Positions 1 to 8,035 of a stretch of 32,451 nt of DNA are shown one piece after another. The DNA is taken from assembly GCA_963582935.1 (NCBI GenBank), contig CAUZSH010000013.1, positions 1 to 32,451 of the forward strand, given 5' to 3'. Both the position numbers and the translations under genes were made by a program. The stretch is from CAUZSH01 sp963582935. GTDB taxonomy: Bacteria; Pseudomonadota; Gammaproteobacteria; Francisellales; Francisellaceae. The notes beneath the pieces are model-generated. The model made no database searches. It was not told the DNA's origin and saw nothing but the letters and a program-made list of their open reading frames with translations. Position 1 is the stretch's first letter. Each line of letters opens with the position of its first letter.

Positions 1-2
1 CG

Positions 3-2648
3 AGAAGATCGTTAAATACCTTTATGAATGCATTTACAAGTAGCGATTGGACAGCGTATCCATTCGCAACACAGAATAAAAAGGATTTTAATAACCTATT
101 GGATGTTTATTTAGACTCAGTGTTTTTTTCACGATTAGACTCATTGGATTTTGCGCAAGAAGGCCACCGTATGGTTTTTTCCAAAGAGAATAACACCGAA
201 TCCCCATTGGTATATAAAGGAGTGGTATATAATGAAATGAAGGGGGCATTAAGTTCACCTTCACGTCAATTATGTGATTTATTATACAGATATTTATTTT
301 CTGCGGACTCAACATATCACTATAATAGTGGTGGTGATCCAGAGTCGATTGTAGACTTAACTTACACGGATTTGATTTCGTTTTATAAAAAACACTATCA
401 TCCAAGCAATTCTTTTTTTATGACTTATGGAGACATCCCTGCTGGGGAACATCAAAGAGCATTCGAGGAAAAAGTGCTCTCTAGGTTTGAAGCTATGGAT
501 GATTTTATAGAAGTTCGTGCGCTAAAACCTTCTTACTCGTCAATAAAAGTTGTTCATTCATATCCACTGGATATTAAATCAACAGGGAAACAAAGTTACC
601 ATGTTTTAGGTTGGGTGCTAGGAGAAAATCACGACTTAAAAAGTGCGTTTAAAATGCAGATTCTTTCTGATGTCTTGATGGATAATAGCTCTAGCCCATT
701 AATGGAAGCTCTTGAAAAAACCACATTAGGGGCATCTCCTGCGCAGATTTGTGGGCTGGATGGTGAAGGTAGAGAGAATGTTTTTATCTGTGGGATTGAA
801 GGATCTACACCTGAAAATGGAGAAAAGTTCAAGTGCTTGGTAATAAGTACTCTTGAAGACATAGCTAAAAATGGCATTAGCCAAGAGAAATTAGAGGCGG
901 TATTGCATCAGTTTGAGATAAGTCAGCGTGAAATGTCAGGTGGTGGTTATCCATATGGCTTAAAATTAATGCTATCTATGATTCCTTTTTGTGTTCATAG
1001 AGGTGATGTTATCGCAGCCGTTGATATAGATAAGGTTTTAGACGAATTGCGCCAAGATATCAAAGACCCTGATTTTATCAAAAATCTGGTAAAAGACAAT
1101 TTGTTAGAAAATCAACATCAGGTGCTTTTAACGTTAAATCCTGATGAGACTTTAACAGAAAGAAAGACCTTGTTTAATAAAAAATATTTAATGTCAATTA
1201 GAGAGAAATTATCGACAAAGGAAAAAGAGGAAATAATTGAACTTTCAGGAGCACTAAAATCTAGGCAAGAGCAAGTGGATGATGATGGAATACTGCCTCA
1301 AGTCACAATCAACGATGTCCCGACTGATTTAGTTAAAGTAAACTGTAAAGTAATAACACGCGGAAGATGTAAATATTATGAGCAAGAAACTAATGGTATA
1401 CTCTACCAGAAAATAATTGTTAACCTGCCGAAGTTGTCGGATGAAGAATTAAATATACTTTGGTTGTATGGACAATGTTTACCAGAACTTGGAGCTGGAG
1501 ATGTCAACTATATGGAAATGCAAGAAATGCAGGCACGTTTCACAGGTGGCTTTAGTGCTTATATCGATATAAATGGTAAGCCAGATGATGAAAATAATGT
1601 GGCTGGTAGACTCATTCTCTCTGGAAAGTGTTTAGGCAAAAACTATACCAAATTTAATGAGCTTATGAGCAATCTGTTTAACAATGTTAGATTTGATGAT
1701 ACTGAGCGCTTGCGTGAATTAGTTTCTCAGATAAGCTCTAGTCAGGAGCAGAAGGTTATAGATTATGGCCATCATTTTGCAATGGAGGCAGCAAGTTCAG
1801 GAATGAATTCAGCGTCTAGATTAAAGTATCATATGGAAGGCCTTTCTGGTGTGCGATACCTTAAGGATCTAGATGTATCCATAAACGAGTCGACTAATCT
1901 AAAAGGCCTCAGCAAAAGTTTATCTTCACTCCACAATAAAATAATAGCAAATTCTCAGCATGTGTTAATGATAGGTGAAAAACAAAATCAAGAATTGATG
2001 GAAAGCATGAGGCTTTCAGAACAGAAAAGTGATTCGTTAGACAGTGAGTTTTCTTTAGATTCAGTCAGTGAGCCAGTGAAATTAGGTTATATGATGAATA
2101 CACAGGTCAATTTTTGCTCGCAAGCGTACAAAACAGTTCCAATAAGCCATTCTGATGCGCCTATATTGACAGTTATTGGGGGAATTCTTCGGAATGGATT
2201 TTTGCATCGATCTATTCGAGAACAGGGAGGCGCTTACGGTGCTGGTGCATCACAAGACAATGATAATGGTGTATTGAGGTTTTATTCATATAGAGACCCA
2301 CGGCTAACCGAAACTTTTAACGATTTTAAAGCATCTATTGTTTGGCTGAAATGCGGAGAATTCTTAGATTCTCAAATACAAGAAGCAATATTAGGTGTGA
2401 TTTCATCATTAGATAAACCTATGTCTCCAGCGCAAGAGGCCAGCAAAGATTATTTTGATAATATTCATGGTAGAGATTATGAGATGCGTAAAGAGTTTCG
2501 AATTAAAGTTTTAAAGGTTTCTCGTGATGATATAGTCAGAGTGTCTAATGCATACTTAACTCCTAAGAATGCAAGTATTGCCGCCATTATAAGTCCAGAA
2601 TTTTTAAACGAATGTCAGAAGCTTGGGTTAGATATTCTAAATATATAA
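3..2648 (+). CDS. M16C family zinc metalloprotease, PreP-like (5' end outside window)
   Basis: Peptidase of the presequence-protease (PreP/Cym1, M16C) family, which degrades short peptides inside a closed two-half chamber. The frame is open from base 3, and the residues before the first ATG (position 24; RSLNTF) continue the family alignment. The gene therefore starts upstream of the window, and the zinc motif HxxEH is off the edge. From the ATG at 24, about 874 residues are visible. The distal zinc glutamate lies in GVVYNEMKG (about residue 71). The C-terminal half carries the family motif REQGGAYGAG followed by a SYRDPR segment, which helps bind substrate. Stop TAA at 2646-2648. No signal peptide can be judged. 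The family assignment is firm; the exact substrate is not known. Confidence 0.9.
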   Translation, partial: RRSLNTFMNAFTSSDWTAYPFATQNKKDFNNLLDVYLDSVFFSRLDSLDFAQEGHRMVFSKENNTESPLVYKGVVYNEMKGALSSPSRQLCDLLYRYLFSADSTYHYNSGGDPESIVDLTYTDLISFYKKHYHPSNSFFMTYGDIPAGEHQRAFEEKVLSRFEAMDDFIEVRALKPSYSSIKVVHSYPLDIKSTGKQSYHVLGWVLGENHDLKSAFKMQILSDVLMDNSSSPLMEALEKTTLGASPAQICGLDGEGRENVFICGIEGSTPENGEKFKCLVISTLEDIAKNGISQEKLEAVLHQFEISQREMSGGGYPYGLKLMLSMIPFCVHRGDVIAAVDIDKVLDELRQDIKDPDFIKNLVKDNLLENQHQVLLTLNPDETLTERKTLFNKKYLMSIREKLSTKEKEEIIELSGALKSRQEQVDDDGILPQVTINDVPTDLVKVNCKVITRGRCKYYEQETNGILYQKIIVNLPKLSDEELNILWLYGQCLPELGAGDVNYMEMQEMQARFTGGFSAYIDINGKPDDENNVAGRLILSGKCLGKNYTKFNELMSNLFNNVRFDDTERLRELVSQISSSQEQKVIDYGHHFAMEAASSGMNSASRLKYHMEGLSGVRYLKDLDVSINESTNLKGLSKSLSSLHNKIIANSQHVLMIGEKQNQELMESMRLSEQKSDSLDSEFSLDSVSEPVKLGYMMNTQVNFCSQAYKTVPISHSDAPILTVIGGILRNGFLHRSIREQGGAYGAGASQDNDNGVLRFYSYRDPRLTETFNDFKASIVWLKCGEFLDSQIQEAILGVISSLDKPMSPAQEASKDYFDNIHGRDYEMRKEFRIKVLKVSRDDIVRVSNAYLTPKNASIAAIISPEFLNECQKLGLDILNI

Positions 2649-2873
2649 ATAAAGCAATAGAGGTAGAGGAATTGGCTGTTGCCAAGTTGTGTCATTTACG
2701 CCCATAGTTTAATGTTTGCTAAGTATGTGGCATATTGAGTATATCGTAACAGAATATAGTCAACTTGACGGTGCCGTGTAAAGCTGTCTCGTTCACCGAA
2801 TCATAAATTGTAATTGATTGATTACATGAGTTAGTGGCCATAAGAAATAAAATCTAGAGGAAATAAGTAATAA

Positions 2874-3134
2874 TTATGATTTTGAATAATAATATTTCAA
2901 ATACGCTAGATACATATTAGCACCAATGATCATGATATAACTAGAAGCGATAAAGTAATGCCCAGTAAGGGCGATGGCAATCATAAACGAAAAAAAAGCA
3001 ATCACTCTTAACCCAAGAAACAAATAGGATAGGGCATTAGCTTCTTTGAGTTTAATTACACGTATGATTTGTGGGATGACCGCAATAGTGCCGCATGTAG
3101 CTGCGAAATAAGATAATATGTTGGATATAATCAT
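2874..3134 (-). CDS. SemiSWEET / PQ-loop family small transporter
   Basis: An 86-residue protein with three predicted membrane helices (roughly residues 5-25, 38-58 and 62-80). A Pro-Gln pair (VIPQIIRVIK, residues 21-22) ends the first helix, followed by the polar stretch KEANALS. Length and layout match bacterial SemiSWEETs, three-helix proteins that dimerise to form a sugar channel. The substrate cannot be read from sequence. It lies downstream of the rhodanese gene on the same strand, but a copy of the dispersed repeat (3188-3293) separates them, so co-transcription is uncertain. No strong Shine-Dalgarno sequence precedes the ATG. Confidence 0.75.
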   Translation of the reverse strand: MIISNILSYFAATCGTIAVIPQIIRVIKLKEANALSYLFLGLRVIAFFSFMIAIALTGHYFIASSYIMIIGANMYLAYLKYYYSKS

Positions 3135-3187
3135 GATTTATTGAGTATTGACGCAGAGCTTATAGGATAACAAATATAGAGTTTTTT

Positions 3188-3293
3188 CCACTACAACCAC
3201 CACCAAACACACCGACAACGTTCCTGTAGGTAACGGTGACAGGGTGCAAGAGCCTGAAAGGTGTGTTTACCTTTAGTGGGTCAATGTTGATGG
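3188..3293. repeat. Dispersed repeat, copy A
   Basis: About 105 bp that align base for base with 5711-5817 (copy C) and partly with 3994-4026. Shared blocks include AAACACACC, CCTGTAGG and AGTGGGTCAATGTTG. It contains a nested palindrome: CGTT-CCTGTAGG-T-AACG at 3219-3235, inside an outer 9-bp inverted repeat, AAACACACC (3205-3213) against GGTGTGTTT (3260-3268). It sits between the rhodanese stop and the SemiSWEET start. Confidence 0.8.
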
Positions 3294-3319
3294 ATTGGCA
3301 GTTGGTCTGTTGATGGAAT

Positions 3320-3643
3320 TCAATAGGTCGGCATCGTGTCGTCAACTTGCTGAGCCCAAGCATGTAAGCCACCTGTAAGGTTACTGACTTTAGAAAAACC
3401 ATGCTGCTCTAAAAACAAGGCAACGTGCATGCTACGAACGCCATGATGACAGATGCAAACGATAGGTTTTAATGCATCCAATTTAGATATGTTTTCAGGA
3501 ATACTGTTCATGGGCATTATCAATGAACTGTGAATATGGCAGATCTCAAATTCCCAAGGCTCACGGACATCAAGTAATATAGGTTTTATCCTATCTGTAT
3601 TCTCTAGCCAAGTCGCTAGTTCTTGTGTGGTTAGTTCTTGCAT
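3320..3643 (-). CDS. Rhodanese-like domain protein (single domain)
   Basis: A 107-residue single-domain rhodanese, GlpE/PspE-like in size, expected to move sulfane sulfur to a thiophilic acceptor in the cytoplasm. The fold landmarks are visible: LLDVREPWEFEICHI (about residues 23-37, the conserved DVRE...H block) and the active-site loop CHHGVRS starting at Cys65, which would carry the persulfide. The C-terminal block NLTGGLHAW is also typical. The start is supported by AAGGAG about nine bases upstream of the ATG. There is no signal peptide. The physiological acceptor is unknown. Confidence 0.88.
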   Translation of the reverse strand: MQELTTQELATWLENTDRIKPILLDVREPWEFEICHIHSSLIMPMNSIPENISKLDALKPIVCICHHGVRSMHVALFLEQHGFSKVSNLTGGLHAWAQQVDDTMPTY

Positions 3644-3840
3644 TGTTAGGGCTCCTTAGTGGGGCGTTAATAAAGTCGGTCCACTTTATTATTTTGATAT
3701 AGGGAATTATCAGCAATATAATACGACATAATGCTTTAATTAAAAACGTAACTGTAATCCTCAGGGTCAACAAAATTGATATTAGGGCGGTAAATACCGC
3801 ATATAGCTATAATGTCTTTTTTAGTTGGTCTAATTAGGTT

Positions 3841-3893
3841 GCTCAGGTGATGAAAGTGAGAGTGTGAGTTTTGAATACTGGTTATTTTAGCTG
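3841..3893. repeat. Dispersed repeat, right-end fragment (B1)
   Basis: About 50 bp closely matching 5818-5870 of copy C: GCTCAGGTGRTGAAAGTGA, then GAGTTTTGAAT and TGGTTATTTTAG. It lacks the palindromic left part, so it is a truncated copy. Within the 383-base gap 3644-4026 I see only this, fragment B2, and a small hairpin GCGGTA-AA-TACCGC at 3787-3800 with no T-run. Confidence 0.75.
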
Positions 3894-3993
3894 ATACAAA
3901 AAATTGCATTTTCGCACGGTCAAATTAACATTGAAAGTATCTAGGTCACTGTAGGGTGGTTTTTAGTAGCCAACAAACCGCGCAAATATATCG

Positions 3994-4026
3994 CCCACAA
4001 CAATCACCACAAAACACACCGACAAC
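3994..4026. repeat. Dispersed repeat, left-end fragment (B2)
   Basis: The block CCCACAACAATCACCAC, followed by AAACACACCGACAAC, matches the left ends of copies A and C. It stops exactly next to the stop codon of the disrupted dehydrogenase (4027-4029). The order right end (B1) then left end (B2) shows that this is not one intact element in the orientation of copy C. Confidence 0.75.
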
Positions 4027-5061
4027 TTATAAACCGCCACAAAGATCAGTGAAACTTCCTGTAACAAAAGAAGACTTATCACTTAATAGCCAGAGAATAG
4101 CTTCGGCGACTTCTTTTGGCTTTCCTCCACGTTTCATAGGAAAGTGTTTAGCAATTCGGTCGACTCTCTCTGGCTCGCCGCCGTCTGAATGTATATCAGT
4201 ATATATCCCTGCAGGCCTGACACAATTTACTCGGATACCTTCGGCTGCAACTTCCTTAAATAGACCAATGGTAAATGTATCTACCGCACCCTTAGAAGCA
4301 GCATAATCCACATACTCAAATGGTGAGCCGCTTCTGGAAGCACCAGATGAAATATTTACTATAGCTCCCCCAGCCCCGCCTTTAGACTTAGACATTCTGA
4401 GAATAGCTTCTTTAGAGCAATAGATTTGACTCATAATGTTTGTATTAATAACAGTTCTAATGCGATTATTATCCATTTCCATTAATGACATTTTAGTTTT
4501 TAAAATACCTACATTATTTACTAAATGAGTGAGCGGTCCTAATTCAAAATCAATTTTATGAAACAGATCATGTACCTGATCTTCATCAGACACATCAGCC
4601 TGAACCGCAATACATTTCATTCCTAATTTTAAAATTTTATCTCTAACACTATGAGCAGCATTCATGTCATTTAGATCGCTGCGAGACAGGGAGAGGCGAA
4701 GCCGAGGTCGAGTAGTCCTCAGAAGGGCTGCCTTTCGGCTCCATTGAGAGATTGTGCGTAGCGCTTCGACCTTTGGAAGCTGGAAGGTATTTCCCAGCCC
4801 GTAGAGCCATATACGCAGTACTGGCTTTCAAAAACGAGACTGTAGGCTTGTTTTTTGGAAGATCGGTACGGAGGTGGGCGTCTGAGGCAAAACCATCTGC
4901 GAGGGTAGTGATTCGATTTTGGCAGGAGCCAAAATCTTCTATGAACGACCGAGCAACACGCAATTGACGCAAATAGAGTAACCCTTAGATGCCGCCTGAA
5001 TTGCTGTTGCAGCACCAATTCCTCTGCTGGACCCTGTCACGAGCAAAACTTTATTTTCCAT
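4027..5061 (-). pseudogene. Short-chain dehydrogenase/reductase, interrupted by an insertion
   Basis: Two pieces of one SDR protein (FabG-like oxidoreductase). The N-terminal piece, about 33 codons from the ATG at 5061 to about 4963, holds the Rossmann glycine motif TGSSRGIG. The C-terminal piece (4674-4027) holds the NNVG motif, the catalytic Ser (NISSGASRSG), the YxxxK motif (YVDYAASKGA) and the usual end TGSFTDLCGGL. Joined, they give about 250 residues, the normal family length. Between them lie about 290 GC-rich bases; reading through from the N-terminal piece hits TAG after eight codons. The distal piece alone lacks the cofactor-binding segment, so the gene is probably dead. The substrate is unknown. 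Confidence 0.85.
4675..4962. mobile_element. GC-rich insert of about 290 bp inside the SDR gene, nature unknown
   Basis: This block breaks a single SDR reading frame and is visibly richer in G and C than everything around it. It contains a perfect 9-bp inverted repeat (GATTTTGGC at 4915-4923, GCCAAAATC at 4928-4936, loop AGGA), a GCC-TTTC-GGC hairpin (4730-4739) and GCTGG/CCAGC (4779-4783, 4794-4798). I see no convincing terminal inverted repeats or target duplication. The open frames within it (71-101 codons) resemble no protein I can name. It may be a non-autonomous or structured-RNA element. The boundaries are estimated from where SDR similarity stops and could be off by several bases. Confidence 0.6.
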
Positions 5062-5177
5062 CTTTTAAAATCCTTTGGGTTACAGTTTAAATCCACACCG
5101 TTTAAGTGGAAGCAACATACTATTTGTCAAATCCCTATAGTAGAGATTTCCAATTGCGTTGCAATCTAGAGGAGGGG

Positions 5178-5477
5178 TTATTGATTAACCGCATCCTTCA
5201 AAGCTTTACCAGCTTTAAAGCTAATCGCCTTTGATGCCTTAATCGTCATTGTCTCGCCAGTGGCAGGGTTGCGACCCTCACGCTCTGGACGATCTTTAAC
5301 TTCAAAGTTACCAAAACCGATCAATGCAATTTTATTTTCACCTTTGAGGTTCGTTTCAATACAACCTAAAACGGCATTGATAGCTTCCATTGCTTCTTTT
5401 GGGCTATTGTAGTCTTTATTTTCAACAAGACATTTAGCAAGGTCAGATTTTGAAAGTGCTTTTTTTGATTCAGACAT
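5178..5477 (-). CDS. HU family DNA-binding protein
   Basis: A 99-residue histone-like protein of the HU/IHF family, which binds and bends DNA as a dimer. Visible: the N-terminal helical part starting SKSDLAKCLVE, the core GFGNFEVKDRPEREGRNP (about residues 53-70), and the arm TGETMTIKASKAISFKAGK with the Pro of GRNPATGE that intercalates in DNA. The length is slightly above the usual 90 residues because of a short N-terminal extension (SESKKAL). The start follows AAAGG about seven bases upstream. It could be HupB-like or a paralog; the sequence does not decide. Confidence 0.93.
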   Translation of the reverse strand: MSESKKALSKSDLAKCLVENKDYNSPKEAMEAINAVLGCIETNLKGENKIALIGFGNFEVKDRPEREGRNPATGETMTIKASKAISFKAGKALKDAVNQ

Positions 5478-5710
5478 GGGTTTGCCTTTTATTTAAGTAG
5501 TTGACTTACCAATAAAATTTATCGTAGTGGTGGGGGATTGTAAAGATTGTCAGTGTCAATCTTGGTTGAGATTGCTATTTATTGTGCTAATTCACGTTCA
5601 GATTGGACGTAATCTTTCATTTTCATGCCGAATTTTTCCCCTCACAGAGACATTCACGTTTAGAAGCTCAAATCCAGATAGTGGATATTTCCAACCGCTA
5701 AAATCTACCA

Positions 5711-5874
5711 CCCAGCACAATCACCATCAAACACACCTACAACGTACCTGTAGGTTACGGTGGTAGGGCGCAAGAGTTTGAAATGTGCGGTTTGCCTTGA
5801 GTGGGTCAATGTTGGTGGCTCAGGTGGTGAAAGTGAAAGTTTGAGTTTTGAATGTTGGTTATTTTAGTGTACTT
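5711..5874. repeat. Dispersed repeat, copy C (longest)
   Basis: The longest copy, about 160 bp. Its left 105 bp match copy A (3188-3293) and its right 55 bp match fragment B1 (3841-3893). The central palindrome is CGTA-CCTGTAGG-T-TACG at 5743-5759. Relative to copy A, both partners of one stem pair are exchanged (A5746:T5756 here, T3222:A3232 in copy A). It lies in the gap 5478-5965 upstream of HU; nothing else in that gap could be assigned. Confidence 0.8.
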
Positions 5875-5965
5875 TTTATTTGACACTTTCTACTTCTATT
5901 TCTGGGTGGACAAGTGTCCCAAATTATAGAGGTGGGTCAATAATATCCCCTCCTCTTATGGAAGA

Positions 5966-6151
5966 CTATTTTATCATTTGTATGGTAGAGAATTCAAAAC
6001 CATAATTAGTACAATTTTTCCTTAAAATTGAAAGATTTTTGCGAATTTGACTTACACGAGTCATATTTCCGAACTCATCCATATTGAAAAATACTGGGTG
6101 AGGTTCTTGATCTAAATTTGGGATGCTACAAAAGAGCTTATCTGCTGCTTT
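5966..6151 (-). pseudogene. Possible 3' gene remnant
   Basis: Directly after the stop of the outer-membrane protein gene and in the same frame, 61 codons stay open up to a TAG at 5966-5968. The conceptual product (KAADKLFCSIPNLDQEP... through ...VSQIRKNLSILRKN) has a normal protein-like composition, but no start codon with a ribosome site and no family I recognise. It could be the tail of a gene whose front was lost by recombination, or chance. Confidence 0.3.
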
Positions 6152-6766
6152 TTAAGCCTGATTAATGCGATATGTAAGCCCTAAGCTCAGCGCCCCTGCT
6201 CCAGCTAAAACATAAGCAGCACCCTGATAAGTAACATTTAAAGAAAGTTTGGGCGTAAATGCATAAGCAGCCCCAATTCCGGAAAAAGGTAAAATGTGAC
6301 CTGCTGAAATTCGACCATATTCTATAGTCGTCCCGATCGAACCAGACAGATCAGCTTTACCGTAAGGGTACATTGCGCCCAGTTTAAAAAAGAGACTGGC
6401 TTTTTTATATAAAGGTACATCAAACTTAAAAGCCAAATAAGGAATATAAAGTCGACCTGATGCACTCCCCGAAGCACTATTATATTTGATGTCATAGTTT
6501 AAATCTGAGCTGTAAATATATCCAGCTTCAAGTCCAAGTGCTGGAATAAAGTTATAACCCACAGAGATTCCAGCTCCCCAACCGACCACGTCCCCTTCAT
6601 TTCCTGTTGGTAAAAATGCATATAAACCATTGGTACCTACATTTCCACTCAAATAAAACCCTTTACCCATTGTCCAATTTTGGATTTCTGGAGTGGATTG
6701 AGCAAAGGAATTTGCCAGTCCTACCATACATAAACCATTAATAATAGATAAACAAATTTTTCTCAT
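6152..6766 (-). CDS. Outer-membrane beta-barrel protein
   Basis: About 204 residues from the chosen start. A cleavable signal peptide (MRKICLSIINGLCMVGLANSFA, given here as MRKICLSIIN to LANSFA) is followed by alternating aromatic/polar strands: GKGFYLSGNVG, GWGAGISVGYNF, LGLEAGYIY, SLFFKLGAMYPYG, FSGIGAAYAF and LSLGLTYRI. The pattern fits a small 8-strand barrel of the OmpA-like/OmpW-like porin superfamily. The ATG at 6766 is preferred over one ten codons upstream because it gives a clean signal peptide, has GAGGGAAA upstream, and overlaps the preceding gene's stop as ATGA, which implies translational coupling to the D-threonine aldolase-like gene. The function is unknown. Confidence 0.8.
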   Translation of the reverse strand: MRKICLSIINGLCMVGLANSFAQSTPEIQNWTMGKGFYLSGNVGTNGLYAFLPTGNEGDVVGWGAGISVGYNFIPALGLEAGYIYSSDLNYDIKYNSASGSASGRLYIPYLAFKFDVPLYKKASLFFKLGAMYPYGKADLSGSIGTTIEYGRISAGHILPFSGIGAAYAFTPKLSLNVTYQGAAYVLAGAGALSLGLTYRINQA

Positions 6767-7851
6767 TGGACTTTCCCTCGTAATGAGATATCCCACATCT
6801 CTACAACAATATCATTTTCAGTTACGTAAAACACATCATGTAAATTAATCGTAGGATCACAGTGAGGTACAATCATTTCTAAGACATCTCCAACAATTGG
6901 AAGGGTATCTCCTGTAATTTTACCATGCTCATCACCAAATCCATCCCAATGATATTTCAAGCGATTGTAGTTAAGGATTTCTGGATAAGTGGTTTCTTTG
7001 TATATTGCTTTAGTTCCTGCATCTACAGTTACATGCGTATCATGATTTGCGCTGATAACTGTAGTTAAGAGGGTCATAGCTGGCTTAAAATTAATATCTT
7101 TATCGATATCACAATATTCTTTATCCATGACTGTGTAAGAACCAGGTTGTATTTCAGTTACAGCATCAATAGTGCAATCTATTTCATATGTGCCAGTCCC
7201 AGAGCCAGACTGAATTAATTTATCTACCCCCGTTTCTTTCTCTAGATTAGACTTTAATTTACCAGCCCTAACTAATAATGTTTCAGTAGCTATTCGTCGT
7301 TCATTTATATCAATAATATGTTGATAGTGTCCTGCGTAACATTGAATCCCTTTAAGTTCTATATGCTCATTTTTACTTGCAGTTATCGCTAGATCAAATG
7401 CATCATTAAAATTTAAACCTGTTCGCCCTATACCTGCATCAACATCGATCAACACTTTTATTTTAAGAGATAATTCCATTCCTAGTTTGTTTAGTTGATG
7501 TAAGTTTTCAAATGAGTCTACAACCACAATTGTTTCAGGAGAAACATTCAGAATTTTAGCAAATACCCGAAGTTTATTGCTTGTAACAATAGGAGAGGTA
7601 ATTAATATGTTTTTAATACCACAATTCACCAATTCTAAAGCCTCTGATGGCTTCGTAATAGAAATTCCAACACTTCCTTCCTGAAGTTGAAGTTCGCATA
7701 TTTTAGGACATTTATGAGTCTTAGCGTGAGGTCTAACATCTTTATTATTATCGGTTGCGAAATTTTGCATTAATTTTATGTTAGATAGTAATTTTTCTTT
7801 ATCTATAATAAGGCAAGGGGTATCTAATTTGAGCTTATGTTTTCCAATCAT
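6763..7851 (-). CDS. D-threonine aldolase-like PLP enzyme (alanine racemase N-domain fold)
   Basis: A 362-residue fold-III PLP enzyme of the D-threonine aldolase / D-serine dehydratase (DSD1) family. The PLP lysine is Lys44 in RPHAKTHK. The phosphate/glycine region QSGSGTGTYE and the MDKEY block are present. The C-terminal metal site reads HCDPT (His330, Asp332). In this family His-x-Asp is typical of D-threonine aldolases, whereas His-x-Cys is typical of D-serine dehydratases, so the aldolase reading is favoured: cleavage of D-beta-hydroxy amino acids to glycine and an aldehyde. No signal peptide. The stop overlaps the start of the outer-membrane protein gene. A promoter candidate lies at 7886-7913. 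Confidence 0.82.
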   Translation of the reverse strand: MIGKHKLKLDTPCLIIDKEKLLSNIKLMQNFATDNNKDVRPHAKTHKCPKICELQLQEGSVGISITKPSEALELVNCGIKNILITSPIVTSNKLRVFAKILNVSPETIVVVDSFENLHQLNKLGMELSLKIKVLIDVDAGIGRTGLNFNDAFDLAITASKNEHIELKGIQCYAGHYQHIIDINERRIATETLLVRAGKLKSNLEKETGVDKLIQSGSGTGTYEIDCTIDAVTEIQPGSYTVMDKEYCDIDKDINFKPAMTLLTTVISANHDTHVTVDAGTKAIYKETTYPEILNYNRLKYHWDGFGDEHGKITGDTLPIVGDVLEMIVPHCDPTINLHDVFYVTENDIVVEMWDISLRGKVQ

Positions 7852-7885
7852 TTTATGATTCTATAAATTTACGAGGTCTAATTTA

Positions 7886-7913
7886 AGTATATGTCGTGAG
7901 GGGGAATATTCAA
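7886..7913 (-). promoter_or_regulatory. Sigma-70-type promoter candidate for the D-threonine aldolase-like gene
   Basis: On the minus strand: TTGAAT (7913-7908), 16-base spacer, TATACT (7891-7886), about 35 bases before the ATG at 7851. It lies back to back with the alsS promoter candidate. Sequence match only. Confidence 0.5.
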
Positions 7914-7970
7914 ATTATTTTTCAATGCATTTTAGCGAACCTCAGTCTATAGTTATAAAATTCGATACAA

Positions 7971-7999
7971 TTGTGTTTTAAATAGGATCACAATATAAA
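7971..7999 (+). promoter_or_regulatory. Sigma-70-type promoter candidate for the alsS cluster
   Basis: TTGTGT (7971-7976), 17-base spacer, TATAAA (7994-7999), about 36 bases before the alsS ATG. A Shine-Dalgarno sequence (GAGGTG) lies at 8026-8031. Sequence match only. Confidence 0.5.
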
Positions 8000-8035
8000 T
8001 CAAATAAATAACATATATATTCGGTGAGGTGAAGT

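Noticed and set aside
2670..2690. TTGGC-TGTT-GCCAA hairpin as the terminator of the M16 protease gene
   Set aside because: Only five pairs and no following T-run.
3160..3402. 80-codon minus-strand frame over repeat copy A
   Set aside because: It overlaps the end of the rhodanese gene, and no start with a ribosome site is visible. The shared frame among repeat copies is noted as a finding, but not as a gene.
3787..3800. Hairpin GCGGTA-AA-TACCGC as a terminator
   Set aside because: There is no T-run next to it and the loop of two bases is too tight for a usual terminator.
4667..5018. Open frames of 71-101 codons on both strands inside the SDR insert
   Set aside because: They overlap each other on both strands, have no ribosome site or recognisable domain, and are expected in a GC-rich segment. 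Treated as non-coding.
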